Assembly: GCF_003429005.1 (NCBI RefSeq)
Contig: NZ_QVQV01000005.1
Location: 124,113-188,112 of the forward strand
Length of the DNA: 64,000 bases
Direction of reading: 5' to 3'
From: Paraburkholderia sp. DHOC27
GTDB lineage: Bacteria; Pseudomonadota; Gammaproteobacteria; Burkholderiales; Burkholderiaceae
Shown: piece by piece, positions 43,248-52,244 of the stretch
How positions within the stretch are numbered: the stretch's first letter is position 1
How the letters are laid out: every line of letters begins with the position of its first letter
Position numbers and translations under genes: made by a program
The notes under the pieces: generated by a model
Told to the model about the DNA's origin: nothing
Seen by the model: the letters and a program-made list of their open reading frames with translations, nothing else
Databases searched by the model: none

Positions 43248-44116
43248 GCCGCCGCGCTCGCCGCCCGCTGCGCCAGCGCGCGCAGCACGTGGGCGGCGGC
43301 GGCGAAGCCAAAGCTCGCCGTCACGCACACGCTCGACCCAAACCCCGCGCAGTTCAAACCCACCGGGCCGGTATGACCCGGTGAAGTCGTGACGTGCACG
43401 GCTTCCTCGTCGAGGTCCGTCGCCGCGGCTTCGGGGTAAATCAGCGGCTCGTCCGAATACACCGCGCTCACCTTGAACTTCGCCTTCGGGCCACGCGGAA
43501 AGCCGTGCTGCTTGCGCAACTGCCCGCGTACCTTCGAAAGCAACGGGTCCTGAATGGTGTGCGCCAGATCGTCGATGCGGATACGCGTCGGATCGAGCTG
43601 GCCGCCCGCGCCGCCCACCGTGATCAACGGCTGGCGCTGGGCGACGCACCAGGCAATCAGCGCGGTCTTGGTCCGCACGCTGTCGATGGCGTCGATCACA
43701 TAATCGAAGCCGCCGCCCAGCACCGTGACGAAGTTGTCCGGCTCGATGAAGTCTTCGATCAACGTCACCTTGCACTGCGGATTGATCTGAGCAATGCGTT
43801 CGGCCATTGCATCGACCTTGGGCTTGCCGTAGTTGCCGTCGAGCGCGTGAATCTGCCGGTTGGTGTTGCTCTCCGCGACATTGTCCAGATCGACGAGCGT
43901 GAGCGCGCCCACCGCGCTGCGCGCGAGCGCCTCGGCGACCCACGAACCGACTCCGCCAATGCCGATCACCGCAACATGAGCGCCTTCGAATGCCGCGAGC
44001 GCGGGTGCGCCGTACAGGCGTGCAATGCCGCCGAACCGCCGCGCGTGATCCGCGGCTTCTAAGCCGCCGGGGCTGGTAGTAAGATCGGGAGGCGCGGTGT
44101 GGCTTGGGGTCGACAT
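43244..44116 (-). CDS. tcdA: tRNA ct6A37 synthase TcdA
   Basis: An E1-like ATP-dependent dehydratase that cyclises t6A37 to ct6A37 in ANN-reading tRNAs. It has 290 residues. The nucleotide fold carries HVAVIGIGGVGSWVAEALARSAVG (about 50-73), DLDNVAESNTNRQIHAL and FDYVIDAIDSVRTKTALIAWC (usual catalytic Cys region), with the conserved TIQDPLLSKVRGQLRKQHGFP segment. ATG 44116 begins MSTPSHTAP; an ATG at 44149 is in frame. Fits with tsaE in the same window as both act on position 37 of tRNA. Its tail meets the thioredoxin-TPR gene end to end. Confidence 0.94.
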   Translation of the reverse strand: MSTPSHTAPPDLTTSPGGLEAADHARRFGGIARLYGAPALAAFEGAHVAVIGIGGVGSWVAEALARSAVGALTLVDLDNVAESNTNRQIHALDGNYGKPKVDAMAERIAQINPQCKVTLIEDFIEPDNFVTVLGGGFDYVIDAIDSVRTKTALIAWCVAQRQPLITVGGAGGQLDPTRIRIDDLAHTIQDPLLSKVRGQLRKQHGFPRGPKAKFKVSAVYSDEPLIYPEAAATDLDEEAVHVTTSPGHTGPVGLNCAGFGSSVCVTASFGFAAAAHVLRALAQRAASAAA

Positions 44117-44483
44117 GGTCAAAGGCTCGGCGTGAACAGGCAAGGGCAATCAGCGGACAGACTCAGGCAAATCAGGCAGGCGAGCACGAAACTGGCGCGG
44201 TGTTAAACGCCGGATAGAAACGCATCCGGCCGTCCGCCTCGGCACTGCTCATGGCACTGCTCATAAGTCGCGCAGATACAACCCGCTATTTTGCCTGATC
44301 GCGCGACAACGCATATCGCGCTACCTTAGTAGATACTGAGGGATCGCGAGAGAACGCTGGACGCACGGACACCACCACGCAATGTGCGGACAGGCCCAGC
44401 CAGCGGCGCGCACGCTGTCATGCCACACGCAGAAAATTCGTTAGTTAGCTATACTGGCCGAACTGTAGTGTTTGCATAAGAAC
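44117..44483. other. Divergent region between tcdA and pdxH
   Basis: About 370 bp without a gene. A TATACT element at 44450-44455 with weak upstream contacts could be the pdxH promoter, placing the transcript start about 20 bp before its ATG. A duplicated CACTGCTCAT-like motif lies near 44247-44267 (two copies 12 bp apart). Confidence 0.4.
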
Positions 44484-45125
44484 ATGACTTCACTTGCCGA
44501 CCTTCGAAAAAATTATTCGCTCGGTTCTCTGGACGCAACCGACGTCGACCGTAACCCATTCCGTCAGTTCGACGCATGGTTTGCGCAGGCGGTCGAAGCC
44601 CAGTTGCCCGAGCCGAATACGATGACGTTGGCCACCGTCGATTCGCGTGGGCGCCCTTCCGCACGCATCGTGCTGATCAAGGGCGTCGACGAACGCGGCT
44701 TCATGTTCTTCACCAATTACGAAAGCCGCAAGGGCCGCGAACTCGCAGAGAACCCTTTTGCGAGCCTGCTGTTTTACTGGATCGAACTCGAACGCCAGGT
44801 GCGCATCGAGGGCACGGTCGTGAAAGCCAGCGCAGAAGAAAGTGACCGGTATTTTCATTCGCGGCCGCTCGGTTCGCGAATCGGGGCATGGGCGTCGGAA
44901 CAGAGTCAGGTAATTGAAAGCCGTGCAGTGCTCGAAGCGCGCGAACAGCAAATCAGCGCGCAATACGGCGAGCATCCGCCACGGCCGCCGCACTGGGGCG
45001 GCTACCGTCTGATTCCGGACGCCATAGAATTCTGGCAAGGCAGGCCGTCGCGTTTGCACGACCGTCTGCTTTATACCCGTTCGGCTGATAGCAGCGACTG
45101 GCAGATCGCCCGGCTATCGCCTTGA
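44484..45125 (+). CDS. pdxH: Pyridoxamine/pyridoxine 5'-phosphate oxidase
   Basis: Oxidises pyridoxamine- or pyridoxine-phosphate to PLP using FMN and oxygen; last step of vitamin B6 synthesis and salvage. It has 213 residues. The sequence shows EPNTMTLATVDSRGRPSARIVLIKG (FMN site), GFMFFTNYESRKGREL, PFASLLFYW and ERQVRIEGTV, then PPHWGGYRLIP and FWQGRPSRLHDRLLY with the phosphate-binding Arg. ATG 44484 is natural; a TTG at 44472 is unlikely. A PLP-dependent MocR regulator and KynU in this window depend on the product, but no co-regulation is implied. Confidence 0.97.
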   Translation: MTSLADLRKNYSLGSLDATDVDRNPFRQFDAWFAQAVEAQLPEPNTMTLATVDSRGRPSARIVLIKGVDERGFMFFTNYESRKGRELAENPFASLLFYWIELERQVRIEGTVVKASAEESDRYFHSRPLGSRIGAWASEQSQVIESRAVLEAREQQISAQYGEHPPRPPHWGGYRLIPDAIEFWQGRPSRLHDRLLYTRSADSSDWQIARLSP

Positions 45126-45273
45126 ACCTATACACAACGCCGCGCCCCGTGTTGCCGTAGAAGCAGCGCCGGACCCGGCTGGGTTACGCGTCCATCGCGG
45201 CATGGGAGTCATGCCAGGGCACGCAGCAACCCGTACAGCTTTGCTTTGTATTTCATCGGACACGGAGAATCGC

Positions 45274-46488
45274 ATGTTCTGGGAAAAGAAGCTGGCGCAG
45301 TGGGTGGAAGAAGTAAGGGCCAACGCCAACCTGCCCGCACGGCTCGTGCTGTGGGATGGCCAGCAACATGACTTCGGGCAGTTTGCCGCGCCCCAGGTCA
45401 CGTTGCACGTGAAGAGCGCAACCGCGCTGCCGTATCTGCTCGAACCGAGCCTCGACAATCTGGGCGAGGCGTACGTGAAGGGCAAGATCGACATCGAGGG
45501 CAAGCTGTCCGACATCATCAATGTCGGCTACTCGCTGGCTCGCAGCACGGTGACGAGCGCGAGCAAGCTGGCGCGCGTGCGACGCTACTTCAATCACTCC
45601 AAGTCTTCCGACAAAAAGGCCATTCAGTACCACTACGACGTCTCGAACGAGTTCTACCAGTTGTGGCTCGACGAGAACATGGTCTACTCGTGCGCCTACT
45701 TCGAGAACGGCGACGAAGATCTCGCCACGGCGCAGATCAAGAAGATCGACCACATCCTCACCAAGATCCAGTTGCAGCCCGGCCAGCGTCTGCTCGACAT
45801 CGGCTGTGGCTGGGGCGCGCTCGTCATGCGCGCGGCGTCGAAATTCGGCGCGAAGTGCCTGGGCATCACCTTGTCGCAGAACCAGTTCGATCTGGCAACC
45901 GCACGTGTCAAGGCGGCCGGTCTGGAAGACAGGATCGAGATCCGTCTGCAGGACTATCGCGATCTCGAAGGCCAGTTCGATCGCATCACCAGTGTGGGGA
46001 TGTTCGAACACGTCGGCCGCAAGAATCTGCCGGGGTACTTCCAGAAGATCCACGACCTGCTGGTGGACGACGGTGTTGCGATGAACCACGGCATCACGTC
46101 GTCGGATGCCGACAGCGGCGAGACGTCGCTCGGCGGCGGCGAGTTCATCGATCGCTATGTGTTCCCGGACGGCGAGCTGCCGCACATTAGCCTGGCGCTG
46201 GAATCCATGCAGCGCGGCGGGCTCGAAGCAGTTGACGTCGAAAGTCTGCGCCGTCACTATGCGCACACGCTCGATATCTGGGCGGAGAACTTCGAAACGC
46301 ACGCGGAAAAAGCCCGCACGCTGGTGGACGACGAGAAATTCCGCATCTGGCGTGTGTATCTGGCCGGTTGCGCGTATGCGTTCGAGAACGACGACGTTTC
46401 GATCTACCAGGTGGTGTGCCGCAAGGCGGGTCGCAGCGCGAAGACCTTGCCGTGGTCGCGCCGCTATATGTACGACAAACCGCTGTGA
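45274..46488 (+). CDS. cfa: Cyclopropane-fatty-acyl-phospholipid synthase
   Basis: Adds a methylene group from S-adenosylmethionine to unsaturated acyl chains of membrane lipids. It has 404 residues. The SAM-binding segment LLDIGCGWGALVMRAASKFG (about 170-190) and HYDVSNEFYQLWLDENMVYSCAYFE are typical, and SVGMFEHVGRKNLPGYF carries the bicarbonate-binding Glu/His region. ATG 45274 has CGGAG 8 bases upstream. Membrane adaptation to acid or stationary phase is the common role. It stands alone between pdxH and the DUF72 gene. Confidence 0.94.
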   Translation: MFWEKKLAQWVEEVRANANLPARLVLWDGQQHDFGQFAAPQVTLHVKSATALPYLLEPSLDNLGEAYVKGKIDIEGKLSDIINVGYSLARSTVTSASKLARVRRYFNHSKSSDKKAIQYHYDVSNEFYQLWLDENMVYSCAYFENGDEDLATAQIKKIDHILTKIQLQPGQRLLDIGCGWGALVMRAASKFGAKCLGITLSQNQFDLATARVKAAGLEDRIEIRLQDYRDLEGQFDRITSVGMFEHVGRKNLPGYFQKIHDLLVDDGVAMNHGITSSDADSGETSLGGGEFIDRYVFPDGELPHISLALESMQRGGLEAVDVESLRRHYAHTLDIWAENFETHAEKARTLVDDEKFRIWRVYLAGCAYAFENDDVSIYQVVCRKAGRSAKTLPWSRRYMYDKPL

Positions 46489-46496
46489 CGCGGTTG

Positions 46497-46528
46497 CGCC
46501 GGAGCGAAGCCGCGCAACGGCTCCGGCG
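46497..46528 (+). terminator. Possible terminator after cfa
   Basis: Arms CGCCGGAG and CTCCGGCG are separated by 16 nt and followed by TAACTTTT. An alternative pairing GTTGCGC/GCGCAAC overlaps it, so the real fold is uncertain. Confidence 0.4.
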
Positions 46529-46555
46529 TAACTTTTGACAGTCAGACGGAAACAG

Positions 46556-47977
46556 ATGGATCGAGGCGGGGCAGGTAAATTTCCGGCAATGACGGATGAG
46601 TCGGTCAGCGGCGACGCTGCCGGTCGGGTCGACGATACGTGTGAAGCGGCTGCCGTGGACGGGCAATTCGATCTGTTCGGGATGCCGGTTGTTGCCGCGC
46701 CGGCTCATGACAAGCCGGCGAGCAACAGCAGGAGCGTCGATGCGGCACCACCCAGCCGGTCGCCACGTCAGGCACGCGTCAAACCCAACGCCTCTCTTTG
46801 GCAGGACGAAGATGAGGACGAGGGTGACGCCGTTGACGCCAGCACGCCGTTCGACTCACCGGCCGACGCTTCGCCCTCTTCCTCCAGCAACACGCTCCTG
46901 AAGGCCACGCCTGCCCGCACCGTCGCGACTGCGCCCGGCCGACGCCGCGCGCGTGACGTCCAGCCCAGCGAGCCGTCTGCCGAAGTACTGGCGCTCGCCC
47001 AGGCTCTGCCGCCGCAAGTGCACCTTGGTACCTCGTCATGGTCCTTCCCCGGCTGGAACGGCATCGTCTACGGCGACGACTACAGCAACAGCAAACTCTC
47101 GCGCGACGGCCTCACCGCCTATGGCGCGCATCCGCTGCTGCGCACGGTCAGCATCGACCGCTCGTTTTATGCTCCGCTCACCGTCACCGATTATCTGCGC
47201 TACGCCGGGCAGGTGCCGGACACGTTCCGCTTCATCGTCAAGGCGCCGGCCCTTGTCACGGATGCCACCGTGCGCGCCGAACGCGGCGAGCCAGTCTCGC
47301 TCAATCCGTGTTTCCTGAATGCGCAACTCGCGACCGATGAATTCGTCCGGCCGTGTCTCGACGGGCTCGGTGCCAAAGCCGGCGCGCTGGTGTTCCAGTT
47401 TTCGCCATTGCCCGATCAGATGCTGGCGGACCCGACTGCTTTCATCGAACGGCTCGCGGCCTTTTTCGCAGCGCTGCCGTCATTGTCATCGCTGCCGCAG
47501 GGTACGTGCTACGCGGTCGAAATCCGCGATGCCTCTCTGCTGACGCCGCGTTTCATCCGCATGCTGAAAACGGCCGGGGTGCGATATTGCGTCGGCATTC
47601 ATGCACGCATGCCGGACCCGCTGAGGCAGGCGGCGGCGCTTGCGCTGCTCGACGGCGAGCCTGCCGGGCCATTGATCGTGCGCTGGAGTCTGCATGGCGG
47701 CTTCAAGTACGAGCAGGCGAAGGCCAAATACGAGCCGTTCGACCGCCTCGTCGACGAAGATCCCACCACCCGCATCGCACTGGCCGAACTGGCTGCGCGA
47801 TACGCGATTGCCGGACAGCCGGTGGTGATTGCGGTCAACAACAAGGCTGAGGGGTCTGCGCCGCTCACCTGCGTGAAACTCGGTCACGCCATCGGCGAGG
47901 CGTATGCACGTCTGAAGGAAGAACAAGACGCCGAACAAAAAGAAAGCGGAAGCAGCACGACGGCCGCTTCCGCTTGA
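46556..47977 (+). CDS. DUF72 protein with long low-complexity N-terminus
   Basis: A 473-residue protein. Residues 1-150 are low-complexity (acidic run QDEDEDEGDAVDAS, Ser/Pro/Ala-rich). Residues about 155-460 are a DUF72 TIM-barrel-like domain (VHLGTSSWSFPGWNGIVYG, RTVSIDRSFYAPLTVTDYLRY, FRFIVKAPALVTDATVRA, CYAVEIRDASLL). DUF72 is unassigned, with endonuclease or sugar-phosphate chemistry suggested from structure only. ATG 46556 has GACGGA upstream; a TTG at 46535 is possible. The N-terminal extension is longer than in typical 250-residue DUF72 proteins. The C-terminus is Lys/Glu/Gln-rich. Confidence 0.88.
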   Translation: MDRGGAGKFPAMTDESVSGDAAGRVDDTCEAAAVDGQFDLFGMPVVAAPAHDKPASNSRSVDAAPPSRSPRQARVKPNASLWQDEDEDEGDAVDASTPFDSPADASPSSSSNTLLKATPARTVATAPGRRRARDVQPSEPSAEVLALAQALPPQVHLGTSSWSFPGWNGIVYGDDYSNSKLSRDGLTAYGAHPLLRTVSIDRSFYAPLTVTDYLRYAGQVPDTFRFIVKAPALVTDATVRAERGEPVSLNPCFLNAQLATDEFVRPCLDGLGAKAGALVFQFSPLPDQMLADPTAFIERLAAFFAALPSLSSLPQGTCYAVEIRDASLLTPRFIRMLKTAGVRYCVGIHARMPDPLRQAAALALLDGEPAGPLIVRWSLHGGFKYEQAKAKYEPFDRLVDEDPTTRIALAELAARYAIAGQPVVIAVNNKAEGSAPLTCVKLGHAIGEAYARLKEEQDAEQKESGSSTTAASA

Positions 47978-48061
47978 CGCTGATTTACCGCATGGCGCGC
48001 ATTTCACAAATGCTGCCTTGAACGGCTGACAGCGACGCCGCTGCCGCTCAAATCAGACCGT

Positions 48062-48610
48062 TCAACCCGCCTTGATCCGATGTGCGAACTTCTGGCGGAA
48101 TTTCGCCACCTTCGGCGCAACCACGAACGAGCAGTAGCCCTGATCCGGATGCTGCGCAAAGTAGTTCTGGTGATACGCCTCGGCCGGCCAGTAGTTGCCG
48201 TCGAGCGGCAGCACTTGCGTGACGATCTGGCCGTCGTAAATGCCTTGCTCCGCGATCTCGCGAATGGCCTGCAAAGCCGTTTCCCGTTGCGCTTCCGAAT
48301 GCGTGAAGATCACGGACCGGTACTGCGTGCCGACATCGTTGCCCTGCCGGTTGAGCTGGGTCGGATCGTGGATTGCGAAGAAGATATCGAGAATCTCGCG
48401 GTAGCTGATGCGGGCAGGATCGAATTCGACCTTCACCACTTCCGCGTGACCGGTATCGCCGTCGCACACCTGCTCGTAGGACGGCCGCTCGGCGTGGCCG
48501 CCGGCATAACCCGACTCCACGGCGGTTACGCCTTCAACGCCCAGGTACACCGCTTCCAGACACCAGAAACATCCGCCACCGAGGGTGGCGACTTCGCTCG
48601 TTTGACTCAT
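48062..48610 (-). CDS. msrA: Peptide methionine sulfoxide reductase MsrA
   Basis: Repairs oxidised methionine (S-sulfoxide) in proteins. It has 182 residues; catalytic Cys14 sits in GGGCFWCLEAVYLGVEG, with the ESGYAGGHAERPSYEQVC loop, GHAEVVKVEFDP and NYFAQHPDQGYC (resolving Cys region). ATG 48610 begins MSQTSEVATLGGG. It lacks an MsrB fusion. It converges on the DUF72 gene and is divergent from the flavin reductase gene. Standalone antioxidant enzyme; reduced by thioredoxin. Confidence 0.96.
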   Translation of the reverse strand: MSQTSEVATLGGGCFWCLEAVYLGVEGVTAVESGYAGGHAERPSYEQVCDGDTGHAEVVKVEFDPARISYREILDIFFAIHDPTQLNRQGNDVGTQYRSVIFTHSEAQRETALQAIREIAEQGIYDGQIVTQVLPLDGNYWPAEAYHQNYFAQHPDQGYCSFVVAPKVAKFRQKFAHRIKAG

Positions 48611-48934
48611 GCTGCCTGCTCCTAGTTGAGTGCCGCCCGCTTTCGCGCTGGGCCACGCCGCGCTGCCGCTCGACGCTACCTCCCTCGCGGCCTATGCCGG
48701 CTACGCGCATAAAACGCGCCACGGCTGCCATGTTGCGCGGGCCACCGTGCCGGCCATCACGCGAGGCGAGTTAGCCAGGCCCACGGCCACGCCTGTGGCC
48801 CAAGCTCGCGGCCAAGGTTCGCGGCCTGAAAATCCGCGATTCCGTTAAAATTGGGACAACTCGCCAATTTTCTACATGACTTTCCAATCATTTTTTTCGC
48901 GTCGCGCTCGACGCGCGCCAACCCAGCCAGTCAT
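48611..48934. other. Divergent region between msrA and flavin reductase gene
   Basis: A 324-bp gap. An AT-rich segment around 48845-48900 (AAAATTGG..., TTTTTTTCGC) could hold the rightward promoter. Short open frames here show no recognisable protein. Confidence 0.4.
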
Positions 48935-49459
48935 ATGTCGGCGCGTCCAATGAAGCGAGCCAGTCCGCCCAACTTCGACCAAAGCGCCTTTAAGCAGGCG
49001 CTGGCTCAATTCGCTACCGGCGTCACGGTGATCACCACGCGCGCCGACTCGGGCCAACTCATCGGCATCACCGCCAGTTCGTTCAACTCCGTCTCGCTGG
49101 CACCGCCCCTGGTGCTGTGGAGTCTCGCGACGCGCTCCGCCTCAATGGCGGTCTTCCAGGCCAACAGCCACTACGTGGTCAACGTGCTGGCCGGCTCGCA
49201 ACTTGACCTGTGCCGGCGCTTCGCCACGGTGAAGGGAGACCGCTTCGAGGGCGTCTCGCATGTTGCCGGCGACTCCGGCATGCCGGTGCTCGACGGTGCG
49301 CTGGCATGGTTCGAATGCCACAACCGCAGCCGCTACGAAGAAGGCGACCACGTCATTTTCGTGGGCGAAGTAGAGCGTTGCGGCGTGCGCGAGGATGCCG
49401 CGCAGACTGCGCCGCTGGTGTTCCAGAACGGCAGCTTCCACGGTCTGAAGCCGCTGTAG
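48935..49459 (+). CDS. Flavin reductase-like FMN-binding protein
   Basis: A 174-residue protein of the flavin-reductase (HpaC/DIM6) family, which reduces FMN or FAD with NAD(P)H, often for a two-component monooxygenase. It shows FKQALAQFATGVTVITTR, GITASSFNSVSLAPPLVLWSL, VVNVLAGSQLDLCRRFA and FECHNRSRYEEGDHVIFVGEV (typical His in GDH). ATG 48935 is chosen; ATG 48950 and a start at 48851 are alternatives. No monooxygenase partner gene is adjacent. It precedes the kynurenine locus but is not known to belong to it. Confidence 0.9.
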   Translation: MSARPMKRASPPNFDQSAFKQALAQFATGVTVITTRADSGQLIGITASSFNSVSLAPPLVLWSLATRSASMAVFQANSHYVVNVLAGSQLDLCRRFATVKGDRFEGVSHVAGDSGMPVLDGALAWFECHNRSRYEEGDHVIFVGEVERCGVREDAAQTAPLVFQNGSFHGLKPL

Positions 49460-49578
49460 CTGATCTAACAGGCGGCTGCTGCCCGGATCACGCCGGGTCC
49501 GGCATGACCGGCGTGCATCGAGCGCCGTTGCAAGCCGGGGAGGCGGCGGGCTTCAGCCCAAACCAGCCAACTGGAACC

Positions 49579-50112
49579 TCACCCGCCGCTGTCCACGCCC
49601 CCACCCGCAGCCGACACCGTCACGGCGCCCGCCCCCGGCACCAGCGTGACCGGCACGCCCGAATCTTCCTTGAGCGTCTGCAGCACGATGTTGGAGCGGA
49701 TGTCCATGACGCCCGGCGCCTTGTAGAGCCGCTGCAGGACGAAGTCGGAGTAGTGCTTGAGGTTGTGCGCGAGCACCCGCAAAAGATAATGGGTTTCGCC
49801 CGTCACGACGAACGCGCCGACCACCTCCGGCCAGTCGCGCAGCGCCTCCGCGAAGCGCTCGTGCCAGTTCTGCTGGTCGTTGCGCATGGACACCTGCACG
49901 AACGCTTCCAGCTCGAAACCCAGCACTTCCCGGTTCAGACAGGCCCGGTAACGTTCGATAACGCCCTGTTCCTCCAGCAGCCGCAGCCGCCTCAGACAGG
50001 CAGAGGGCGAGAGCGAGATCCGCTCCGCCAGGTCGAGATTGCTGATCCTTCCTTCTTGCTGAAGCACCGTCAAAATACGGCAATCGGTGGCGTCGAGCGA
50101 GATCGCGTTCAC
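49579..50112 (-). CDS. kynR: Lrp/AsnC-family regulator, probable KynR
   Basis: A 177-residue transcription factor. The N-terminal HTH (LDATDCRILTVLQQEGRIS, LAERISLSPSACLRRLRLL) and a C-terminal RAM/AsnC ligand domain (FELEAFVQVSM, DWPEVVGAFVVTGETHYLLRVLA) are clear. A 20-residue Gly/Val/Ala tail (VTVSAAGGGVDSG) follows. It is divergent from kynB-kynU-kynA with about 196 bp between starts, the arrangement in which the family member KynR activates the pathway in response to kynurenine in Pseudomonas and Burkholderia. The role is inferred from position and family. Confidence 0.9.
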   Translation of the reverse strand: MNAISLDATDCRILTVLQQEGRISNLDLAERISLSPSACLRRLRLLEEQGVIERYRACLNREVLGFELEAFVQVSMRNDQQNWHERFAEALRDWPEVVGAFVVTGETHYLLRVLAHNLKHYSDFVLQRLYKAPGVMDIRSNIVLQTLKEDSGVPVTLVPGAGAVTVSAAGGGVDSGG

Positions 50113-50308
50113 ATTCGGTCTCCCTTTCCCATTTGAATCAAATTATGTTCCAAGATGGACCAAAAAACGAGATTTTTTCGCAAGCACATTTCATCGCGGC
50201 CAGCCTATCATTCCAGCCACGAGGCGCCATTGCACGGAAAACACCGTGAAATGGGCAGGAACGCGCCGCAAATGCACGCGAAATCTACCGCGAGATGCGG
50301 ACGGAGAC
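50113..50308. promoter_or_regulatory. kynR/kynB divergent control region
   Basis: About 196 bp between divergent starts. It contains the AT-rich patch TTTGAATCAAATTATG (50132-50147), with the small dyad TTGAATCAA, a plausible Lrp-type binding site. The kynB ribosome site CGGAG is at about 50302. Confidence 0.45.
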
Positions 50309-50953
50309 ATGACAACACTTTGGGACATCACCCCCGCCATCGACACTTCGACGCCGGTCTGGCCGGGCGATACGCCGGTCGGCATCGAACGGGTCTGGCG
50401 CATGGAAGCCGGCTCGCCGGTCAACGTCGCGCGCCTGACGCTGTCGCCCCACACGGGCGCGCATACGGACGCCCCGCTTCACTACGACGCTGACGGCGTC
50501 GCGATCGGCGCGGTGGCGCTGGATGCGTACCTCGGCCCTTGCCGGGTGATCCACTGCGTCGGCGCAACCCCGCTGGTCACGCCGGACCACGTGGCCGGCG
50601 CGCTGCACGATCTGCCGGCGCGCGTATTGCTGCGCACTTATCAGCGTGCGCCGACCACCGCCTGGGACAGCGGCTTTTGCGCCGTCGCGCCGCAGACCAT
50701 CGACCTGCTGGCATCGCGCGGCGTCAGGCTGATCGGCATCGACACGCCGTCGCTCGATCCGCAGGACTCGAAAACGATGGACGCCCATCACCGCATCCGC
50801 GAACACCGCATGGCGATTCTCGAAGGCATCGTGCTGGACGACGTCCCCGCCGGCGACTACGAGCTGATCGCGTTACCGCTCAAATTCGCCACGCTCGATG
50901 CGAGTCCTGTGCGCGCCGTGCTGCGCGCCCTGCCCCATCAACCGAACACCTGA
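50309..50953 (+). CDS. kynB: Kynurenine formamidase
   Basis: Hydrolyses N-formyl-L-kynurenine to L-kynurenine, the second step of tryptophan breakdown. It has 214 residues and belongs to the cyclase family with two metals; the signature SPHTGAHTDAPLHYDADG (about 53-70) supplies His and Asp ligands, and WPGDTPV, GIDTPSLDPQDSKTMDAHH and LEGIVLDDVPAGDYELIALPL are characteristic. ATG 50309 has CGGAG 7 bases upstream. It is first in an operon with kynU (31 bp gap) and kynA. Longer upstream frames are non-homologous. Confidence 0.96.
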   Translation: MTTLWDITPAIDTSTPVWPGDTPVGIERVWRMEAGSPVNVARLTLSPHTGAHTDAPLHYDADGVAIGAVALDAYLGPCRVIHCVGATPLVTPDHVAGALHDLPARVLLRTYQRAPTTAWDSGFCAVAPQTIDLLASRGVRLIGIDTPSLDPQDSKTMDAHHRIREHRMAILEGIVLDDVPAGDYELIALPLKFATLDASPVRAVLRALPHQPNT

Positions 50954-50983
50954 TCACCTGTTTTCCGCACTGGAATGCTCTCC

Positions 50984-52234
50984 ATGAATAACCGTGACGA
51001 AGCCGTAGCGCTCGACCGCACCGATCCGCTCGGCGCCCTGCGCAACCAGTTCGCCCTGCCGGCGAACACCATTTATCTCGATGGCAACTCGCTGGGTGTG
51101 CCGCCGTCTGCCGCCGCGCAACGCGCGCAAACCGTGATCGCCGCCGAATGGGGCGAAGGACTGATCCGCAGCTGGAACACGGCGGGCTGGTTCGCGCTGC
51201 CGCGCCGCCTCGGCAACAAGTTGGCCCCGCTGATCGGCGCGGCGGACGACGAGGTCGTGGTCACGGATACCATCTCCATCAACCTCTTCAAGCTGCTTTC
51301 CGCTGCCGTGCGACTCGCCAACGAGCGTGATCCGAAGCGGCGCGTGATCGTCTCCGAACGCTCGAACTTCCCGTCCGATCTGTACATTGCGCAAGGCCTG
51401 ATCGAGCAGCTGGATCGCGGCTATGAACTGCGTCTCGTCGACGACCCGGCCGAACTGCCCGCCGCGATCGGCGACGACACGGCCATCGCGATGATCACGC
51501 ACGTCAACTATCGCACCGGCTATATGCACGACATGGCCGCGCTCACGAAGCTCATCCACGACCGGGGCGCGCTCGCGCTGTGGGACCTCGCGCATTCGGC
51601 GGGTGCCGTTCCCGTGGATCTGAACGGCGTCGGTGCAGACTATGCGGTGGGCTGCACGTACAAGTATCTGAATGGCGGACCGGGTTCGCCCGCCTTCGTG
51701 TGGGTGCCGCAGCGTCACCAGAATACCTTCGCGCAGCCGCTATCCGGCTGGTGGGGCCATCGCGCACCGTTCGAAATGAATCCGGTGTACAAGCCCGACG
51801 ATGGCGTCGGCCGCTATCTGTGCGGCACCCAGCCAATGGTGTCGATGGCGCTGGTCGAATGCGGACTCGACGTGTTCCTGCAAACCGACATGCACGCGAT
51901 CCGCCAGAAGTCGCTGGCGTTGACGGACCTGTTCATCGAGCTGGTCGAATGGCGCTGCCGCGAATTTCCGCTCACACTCGTTACGCCGCGTGAGCATGCG
52001 CAACGCGGTTCGCACGCGAGCTTCGAGCATCCGCATGGTTATGAAGTGATGCAAGCGCTGATTGCACGTGGCGTGATTGGCGACTACCGCGAGCCGCATG
52101 TGCTGCGCTTTGGTTTTACGCCGCTCTATACGCGCTATGTCGACGTGTGGGACGCCGTCGAAACGCTGCACGAAGTGCTGGCCAAAGAGACCTGGCGTGC
52201 GCCGGAATTTGCCGCCCGCGGCGCAGTGACCTGA
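50984..52234 (+). CDS. kynU: Kynureninase
   Basis: A PLP enzyme cleaving L-kynurenine to anthranilate and alanine. It has 416 residues from ATG 50984 (an ATG at 50975 is in frame). It shows YLDGNSLGVPPSAAAQRAQ, EWGEGLIRSWNTAGWFALP, then LWDLAHSAGAVPVDLNGVGADYAVGCTYKYLNGGPGSPAF with the PLP-binding Lys, and WWGHRAPFEMNP. It sits between kynB and kynA; its stop is 10 bp before the kynA start. The anthranilate produced may be exported, used for signalling molecules, or degraded elsewhere. Confidence 0.97.
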   Translation: MNNRDEAVALDRTDPLGALRNQFALPANTIYLDGNSLGVPPSAAAQRAQTVIAAEWGEGLIRSWNTAGWFALPRRLGNKLAPLIGAADDEVVVTDTISINLFKLLSAAVRLANERDPKRRVIVSERSNFPSDLYIAQGLIEQLDRGYELRLVDDPAELPAAIGDDTAIAMITHVNYRTGYMHDMAALTKLIHDRGALALWDLAHSAGAVPVDLNGVGADYAVGCTYKYLNGGPGSPAFVWVPQRHQNTFAQPLSGWWGHRAPFEMNPVYKPDDGVGRYLCGTQPMVSMALVECGLDVFLQTDMHAIRQKSLALTDLFIELVEWRCREFPLTLVTPREHAQRGSHASFEHPHGYEVMQALIARGVIGDYREPHVLRFGFTPLYTRYVDVWDAVETLHEVLAKETWRAPEFAARGAVT

Positions 52235-52244
52235 GGAGCACACG